Shown here piece by piece: positions 57,412-64,000 of a stretch of 64,000 nucleotides of DNA. Positions within the stretch are counted from its first letter, which is position 1, and each line of letters starts with the position of its first letter. The DNA is taken from assembly GCA_009760855.2 (NCBI GenBank), contig WPIO01000197.1:357925-421924 (forward strand), written 5' to 3'. This DNA is from Cristatella mucedo. Its lineage: Eukaryota; Bryozoa; Phylactolaemata; Cristatellidae. Under the pieces are notes generated by a model that saw only the letters and a list, made by a program, of their open reading frames with translations, was not told the DNA's origin and ran no database searches. The position numbers were made by a program, and so were the translations under genes.

Positions 57412-57550
57412 GGCAGTAGTGGCACACTAGGTGAGGCAGTGGCTTTTCACGCCCTTGGTTCCGAAGTCGTGGGTTCGAATCCTGCGGGGAGCAATGATTT
57501 ATGCCACTGCAAGTGGTGATGATATAATTCATTTTATATAATTCTTAAAA
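57412..57550 (+). repeat. tRNA-derived SINE (family 1)
   Basis: A box TGGCACACTAGG, perfect B box GGTTCGAATCC, body GCCACTGCAAGTGGTGATGA, AT-rich tail. It is the plus-strand counterpart of the copy at 3850. Confidence 0.8.
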
Positions 57551-57654
57551 ATAATTATATGGATTCTAGCTGTGCCCTTCCAAAAATTGAGATTATATTG
57601 CTCCATTTGCTTTCAGTGGTTTTAATTATTGTCTTTGCCTTCAGTCTATTCAAT

Positions 57655-57790
57655 ATAATAATAATAATATAAGTGTAATAATAATAATAATAAGTGTAAT
57701 TCATTCTCCCTGATAGCTTTACTCTTTTACCAGGCACTTTACAGATGCCCGTAAGGAAAGCATGACTAAATGATTGCCGGTAAACATGGG
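57655..57790 (-). mobile_element. LINE family B, decayed 3' tail
   Basis: AATAATAATAATA runs, then TTACCAGGCACTTTACAGAT and GTAAGGAAAGCATGACTAAA, matching the family terminus on the minus strand. Confidence 0.75.
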
Positions 57791-58084
57791 CAACACGATA
57801 AAAGCATAATAAAATCCCTAGAAAAAGACATGCACTGGGGTAAATATGTAGTATCAGTGTTGAAAAAGCAGCAGGCTTGTTAGAAGCAGCAGCAGTCAGC
57901 ATGCTTTGGCAACACAACGGATGAATCGCAAGAAACCAACTAAATGGCTGTAATAAAAAGATGTGCTTTAGCTTCATGTTATGGATCTTTTCCCATCAGG
58001 GATGCCATGACATCATTTTGAGAGTGAGTTTCAAAAGGCTTATGTTCAATTAAAGGCTTTCAGTTAGCCCTAAAACTCTGCAGC

Positions 58085-59390
58085 TTAGCGCGAGCTTCGC
58101 AAATGGGCCATGTCCCCACACCACCTCTCTCTAACCTACATTGGCTCCAAATCAAGCAGGGCATTGACTTCGCGTTCGTGGCACTTAATTTTCTCCCTTT
58201 CGATTCTCTGTTTTTCCACCTACCAATCAAAACCTCTCCCCCAGTAAGTGAAAATCCACTTACAATCATTTGTTGTATGTGGAGTCGTTTAGTCACACTT
58301 CATAGGTAACTCAAAACCGTTTTTCGACCAGGCCTTTAGTTGGTTACGGTCCTAAATCCTGGACGTCACTACTAAGCTCAGCACATCGCCGTACCCATGA
58401 TGACATTTAGAAGAAGCTCAAAAACGTGAAAATGTTTAACTCAGCATTTGGTTGTGATCTATGTGATCAATTCTTTGTGTCCATGTGTACCTGCTTCCTC
58501 TGTGCCTGCATCTTGAGGATATTGCTACTATGCACTTGGCAATGATTTTCATGTTGTAGCATTTGTAAAGTGCCTAGAAAGAGATACAGTTCTCTTAAAA
58601 TGCTAACATTTATTTACTCGTTGCTTAAAGAGCTGCATATATCCTGCTTGCAATATTACCAAACGGTCACCCAATACTTTACGTTGGGGTATTATTTCCT
58701 CAATTGTAAGTCCTTAGGCTTCTCAGCATCTGCCCTTACTAGCTGGCTGCAATTGGCGTTTACCCGGAAAACCAGTATCCTCGTTAAAAGTAGTGGAAAA
58801 TATATAATCCACAACCTCGTGAACAGATGGCACGATGGTCGTAAACATGTGTTGTTCACGTGCAGGAGAGATGACAACTCAAAGCTACACATTTAAACAG
58901 TTTATATGGGGAATTTTTTTTTCTTCATTTTAACTGTGTCCTCCAGTAAAATCGCGAGAATTTGTTTTTGAAATGCAGGATATTTCAGCTTCCGTTTAGC
59001 CAAGGGCAATCAATTGCTTCGCATTTCCGGGTGAGTCTGTGGTTGTTTAAACTTTCCACTTTGCCATAATACTTATGTATTATTGTATAGAAGAAAGTAT
59101 TTGTAATTAACATTAAGTGGGTGTTTACTAGGAAGGAACATTTATAAGCGAAGTACATGAAGATGATGTAACAATGACTTCTGGTGTCCTGCTTCTGGTA
59201 TTTATTTGTAATACATTTATCTCACTGCCAATCTCTCGGGACGATTGGCATTGCTAGAAAAATGTGTGCTAGACCGAATTGACTTTGGTTTTTCATTCGT
59301 GTGAATTTCTAGCTGGAGGAGAGCTCCGTGGATCAGTGAAAACAAGGAAGCTCTCAAATCTTCCAACCTCCGTTTTTCATTAAAATAATA
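58085..59390 (+). repeat. Tandem duplication, copy 1
   Basis: Includes a decayed family B LINE 3' fragment (58085-58615: CATTGGCTCCAAATCAAGCA to GTGCCTAGAAAGAGATACAG), then ACGTTGGGGTATTATTTCCT, TTTACCCGGAAAACCAGTAT and TCTAGCTGGAGGAGAGCTCC. The same order recurs in copy 2. Confidence 0.75.
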
Positions 59391-59609
59391 CGGTGAGGAT
59401 TGTGAGGGCCCCAGTTTCAGATAATTAGGGTTGGATGTGTTTCTTAAGGGAAGTAGTCACGGTAAACGGAAAGCTGCTACTTAAACATAGAGGTTCTGAA
59501 CAGACGTCGTTGAATTATTGGGATTTCATTTAGTGGTCCTGTATAGAAGAAGGTAATGGTGGATGAAATTCGTATCAATTCGCATACGGAATGCGAATGA
59601 GTACACAAC

Positions 59610-61090
59610 ACTTCCCGCCGAACTGCAGTGGCTTCCAGTCAAACTTCGGATCGACTACAAGGTTTTATCACTCACTTTTAGGTAACTTTACTCTATGCCT
59701 TCGGCCTTTCCCTCAGATATACTTCCACAAAGGCTGAGGATCTTAACCACCTGCTTTTCGGATCCAACAGATTACCAGTACCTCATACAAACCTCAAATC
59801 CTTTGGAGAACATGCATTTCTTTCGTGTGCTTTCCCAAAGCCTGGAACTCATTCCTTGACGTTTGCCTCAAAAACATCCCCTGACGTGACCCTCATTTAA
59901 AAAGAAACTAACACAATAATTTGCCCTGACATATTTAGGACAGAATTTAGTGATTTCGTCCCTGTTTTTGATTCGTCCTTGATGTGCTTATGCATGCTGC
60001 CACTAACCAGATTTGCATGCTGAAGCATGCATGCATGACAACCCTAACCCATTTGTATTCATGTTGTTTATTAAGCATGATGTTTGTCACCATTTAATCG
60101 GGTTTCACTTTGAAGCAAATGTGAAGCGCCTAGAATCAGATTGTATTCTGTAAAGGGTGTGATCTGGTGGTGTATATAGTTTCAGGCTTCACAGTATTCA
60201 AGAAGCTGGTGAGGATGAAAGAGTACTTTATATCTTTGTTTTTTGTTTTTCCCTTCTCGAAACTGTGCCTGCAATGGTAATAGGAAATCTATTTAAAATC
60301 AGCATTTGCATCACTTTTAATTTTCTTTGTAAAGGTCTCTCAGATTGCCTAGGCTGTCGCTTGGTTTTTAGTCTCGAGTTAGGGGCCTACTGGTCACCAA
60401 TATTTTACGTTGGGGTAATCTTTCCTCAAGTGAATTCCTTAGGCTTCTTAGCATCATGCACTTACTAGCTGGCTGTATATAATGGTATCCTGAAAAACCA
60501 GTTATTATCCTCGTTCAAGGTTATTGAATCATGAATCCATAACTCGGGAACCGTGGCATGCGGTGTTCACCGATGGCACACGGTGTGTTCACATTTGTAC
60601 ACAGTGCATAAGAGATGTTGGAAAACAGTACTTTGTTATCTGTTCGTGTTTTTTTATTAACTGTTAGTTCCTTCAGTGGTATCAATTTTTTTTTGAAATT
60701 CCAGATATTTATTCAGCTTTTCATTTAGGCTAGAGAAATCAATCGTCACCTTCGCATTGTCTGCGAGTTCTTATGATTGTTTAAATGTTCCACTTGCCAT
60801 TAAATCATGTATTGTAGATGTATGAGTTGAAGAAAGTATTTTTTGACATCGAATGGTTGTTGGTTATAGGCAACGTTTTCTAAGCGATTAACATGCAGAT
60901 GATATAACAATTTCTGCTGTTTCCTCTGTCTGGTATTTATTTGTAATACACAATGCAAGGTCATCCATTGGACGACCGTAGCTGGACATGTTAGTCCAAA
61001 AGTGACCGTGGTTCTTTTCCGTGGGACTTTCTAGCTGGAGGGGCTTTATATAAGTAAAAACACAAGCTCTCAAGTCTTCCTCCGTCAGTT
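59610..61090 (+). repeat. Tandem duplication, copy 2
   Basis: Matches copy 1 block by block: LINE remnant (59625-60170, GTGGCTTCCAGTCAAACTTC to GCGCCTAGAATCAGATTGTA), ACGTTGGGGTAATCTTTCCT, CCTGAAAAACCAGTTATTAT, TTCTAGCTGGAGGGGCTTTA. The offset is about 1.49-1.74 kb and varies through indels. Confidence 0.75.
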
Positions 61091-62984
61091 TTCCAGCTGC
61101 AAGCCTTGAAAAAAGCTAGTTTTGTTTTCAGACTGTGGCTAAACTAAATTGCCTGCTGGCTGGGAGAAGGCATGCAGTCGTTAAGTTAATGAGTGACGTT
61201 TTTAACCATTAGATTCACTGAAGTTCCTTTTTACAGGTAGGAGTGCTGTTGCTTTGTGTTCAATTAGCTTTCTATGATGCAATGTTTGTGTGGATCTCTC
61301 GACGAAAGCATTAGCGAAGCATAAAAAAATAATTGCATTAATCAAATTCTACGACATAGAGAACAGCTACTATGAATGTGCGTGCATTTGTGACCTACCC
61401 ATAAAAGTGGCTTGAAAACCGCTAATGATTCCCTTGGGTACCCCGACGTCGTTAAGTATTTGGTCCTAATCGTTTTATCGTGTTCACCTGCAGATGTTGC
61501 TGCGTTGAAAGTTACCTGCATATTTTCAATTAAAGAGGCTTTGGCTAAATTTGAGGTCAGTAATATGTATTAAGTTAGCACAACATGATTTCTAATATAG
61601 TAGTGTTTACAACTTTGAAAATGCTTATACGTTCAGTATTGTTTTCCTAGCGTTTGTTTACTGTTGTTTCTATAATTGATGACCCGCAAACTTGATGCGA
61701 GGCGTGATTGTGCTGAAAAAATCTAAAATAATGTTATACGTAAAACCCAACTAACAATTGAAACCGTGCATCAAACTGTACGCTGGCAAAACGTTACTCT
61801 GTATTGCCTATTCGGAAGGAGCTCTTTTCACATATTTCAGACTCTTAAAAACGCTTTAAAAATCATAAGAACTCTGAAATACACATTAGAGATAGCTTTT
61901 TTCGTAGGATTTTATGTTCTCGTTAAAAACACAGTTTAGCACGTTTTGTAAAGAATATATACGTTTGTAAATTACATTCAGGTTTTTTAGAGGCTTCATC
62001 ATACTTAAGAAAGTCCTTTGTGGGCTTTAAAGTCTGAAGACCAATTCTCTTCTTGTAAAGACACAGGTATATTGTCCATATGTCTTACCTGATGGTTACT
62101 ATTTGTTTACTCCGTGTTTAGTAAGGAGCATTTAATTGAAACCTTCTCATAGGGGCTAANAGAAATTTCCTATTTCTGGACATGGTAGGTGCAACTGATT
62201 TAGGTTTTCACAAGAGAAGACTAAAGCACTGATGTTGTGATCTTACTGTTGCTGATAACGTACTGTTATACTCAGTGCAAGACGGTCGTTTATCAGTGGT
62301 CAGTGACAGGTGATGAATTTTAATTAGCATAAACAATAATAGCCCGTTGCCTTGAGCTATATGGTGTTGACGTGTGATGACCCTACAATAAAGTATAAGC
62401 AACCTATTCATTATCGCATTGGATATCAAATGAATATCACTTCAAGTAGGGAACTATCCTCCAAACTCAAGTTTATCGGTTTGTACTCCATCAAAACACA
62501 GCTGTTGAGATCGCTCTCCCTATTTTTACCTGTCTTCTCATTCCCGTAAGTTTCAAATCCACGGCCCGCAAACTAACAAAATGGCTGAATGCTCACAAGC
62601 TCAAGTTAAATTTGAAGGCGAGTTTCGGAGCACGTCCACCAGAAACACTAGGCTTATGCCGTTGTAGGCACAGGCTTACCTTTTTTCAGATCAGGAAGAC
62701 TCTCAAAGAGTGAGTTTATGAAAATCCCCGCCACAGCCAAATTCATAATGGTGCCAGCTGCTTAGCACTAGTCCCTCCACTCCCTCCAAACACACGTAAC
62801 CGCTCACTTTTACTTGGCTCTCGTTGCATTTCCCTGAAATAACGCTTTTCTAGATATTTATCTACTGGTTTTTCGTTATAGTCTTCTCATACTAATCCAC
62901 AACGACGACGACCGTTGAGGCTAACGCGAATTCTGCTGTGGGGTGATAGTGTTTGTTGTTCTGGGCAAAGCATTCTTCCTGCCT
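61091..62984. other. Unassigned sequence with an assembly N
   Basis: AT-rich, no exon or repeat recognised. A single N at 62160 marks an unresolved base. Confidence 0.4.
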
Positions 62985-63065
62985 CCAAGATTGAAAATAA
63001 CAATACTTTTCACCAAAGGTACCCACTCAGAGAACCGAATAGCACTTCCATGCACTTTACAGATA
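62985..63065 (-). mobile_element. Possible LINE family B tail, very decayed
   Basis: ACCCACTCAGAGAACCGAAT then ATGCACTTTACAGATACTAA resembles the minus-strand family terminus. Confidence 0.4.
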
Positions 63066-63954
63066 CTAAACTACAAAGCATTAATATTGAGTCAATGCGC
63101 CTTTGTAAAGTTTTGCGCTGGTAGCATGAGCACAGTCAGTCAGGCATATAGTGTAAAGCAGGGCTACGGACGGACGATGGAGAGCCCACATTAGCGGTGC
63201 GGCCCTGCCTGGGGTTCCCGGTGGAGTCCCGTGACATCAGCCGAAAATGTGCAAGCTCGTTTATTTATCAACGCCTCAATCAACTGCACCTCAACAGTCT
63301 CCCTAAACAGCGGAACCCAGGCGCCGGAAGCAAACAGCCGAAAAGTCATATTTTATTTTAATGTCACACAGACTGGGCGCAAGCGGTATCTTTAGGATAT
63401 CTAAGGAGCCGGGGGACTTTCCCTTTTCCTTTGTCCACTCTCTCTCAGGGTAATTTTTAGATGAGCCGGTTGGGATTGCTAAATACCCAAGCAGATGCAT
63501 ATGCCATAGATGGGCTTTATCATTGGCAGTTTTGCCGGAAGTTACACACTGCACCTCTAAACAAAGTAGCCAAGATCAAACTTCCATGTGCTATTACTGG
63601 CAATCAGAGTCCTCCATGCGCGTCTACTTATATGTGTGAGGGCACCCTCCCCTTGCCACGCGTGCCCATTCCCTTACCTATTCCACCTCACGTCGCGACC
63701 AGCCATTAATTTCGTGATGCGTGTCGCCAGGCTATGGCCGAAAGTTATAGGTGTAGACCTTGCCCTGCCCTGTACCCTATACTGCCTCAGGCCTAGATCA
63801 GATTAAATATGTGCACACCCACGGTTTGCAAGCCTTCATATTTATGATTCAGCATCTTCGTAGTGCATCTACTCGTTGCCCCGATTCATCCTATATTTTC
63901 TTCCTCGCCATGCACTATAATACCTGTCCACGCTGCCACCTACACCTTGCGCCC
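63066..63954. other. Unassigned sequence
   Basis: No feature recognised. Confidence 0.35.
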
Positions 63955-64000
63955 ACTGCTGGCACTGGCACTGGATTGCAGTCATCCAGGTCCTATCTCA
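63955..64000 (+). mobile_element. LINE family B copy running off the window
   Basis: TGGCACTGGCACTGGATTGC, CAGGTCCTATCTCA aligns with 12690-12730 of the intact reverse transcriptase. The rest lies beyond the window. Confidence 0.6.

Noticed and set aside
58980-59032. Possible small LRR exon ending GNQLLRIS before GTGAGT
   Set aside because: Its phase does not follow the 57288 donor, it is too short for one repeat, and the duplicated copy near 60710 has lost both the frame and the donor.

Overview
This is animal-type nuclear DNA: spliced exons with GT/AG borders, AT-rich introns, LINE, SINE, LTR and hAT transposon remains, and many long microsatellites. The Roc-COR GTPase, the CARD-like exon, the L2-type LINEs with very short tandem tails and the tRNA-derived SINEs suggest a marine invertebrate (sponge, cnidarian or lancelet grade). 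I cannot fix the phylum from sequence alone. One N at 62160 shows this is a draft assembly.

Left end (1-11811): the best-supported host gene, on the + strand. A 1.9-kb exon (1161-3033) encodes the last leucine-rich repeats plus Roc GTPase and COR domains. It is followed by a 90-bp linker exon (4484-4573) and an exon that starts a CARD-like death-fold domain (11629-11810). All junctions agree in phase (0, then 1-1, 1-1, then 0), which suggests an LRR-Roc-COR-CARD signalling protein whose introns have filled with LINEs. The 5' LRR exons and the rest of the CARD lie outside what I can recognise.

Middle (12-57 kb): almost entirely repeats. Two L2-like LINE families dominate. Family A has an ATTAC-type 3' tail, with one nearly complete copy at 5205-8450. 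Family B has an ATT tail preceded by a conserved hairpin. A tRNA-headed SINE carries the same hairpin, so it probably borrows the family B machinery. Other items are a degenerate ~175-bp tandem satellite (22.56-23.99 kb) split by a LINE, GC-rich islands, an LRR-RI-type pseudogene (24.2-24.8 kb), an R2-like LINE endonuclease fragment (41.4-42.0 kb), a hAT MITE and a hAT transposase fragment (45.4 and 47.6 kb), a solo LTR with a 4-bp target duplication (50.67-51.06 kb), and an LTR nested in another LTR (53.07-54.17 kb). Old segmental duplications link 4.4-5.2 kb with 42.6-46.6 kb, and 39.0-39.9 kb with 55.0-55.9 kb. The first pair includes a second copy of the linker exon.

Right end (57-64 kb): a start-codon exon (57143-57288) of what looks like another LRR gene on the + strand, then a diverged tandem duplication of about 1.5 kb (58.1-61.1 kb), then about 3 kb with little recognisable content.
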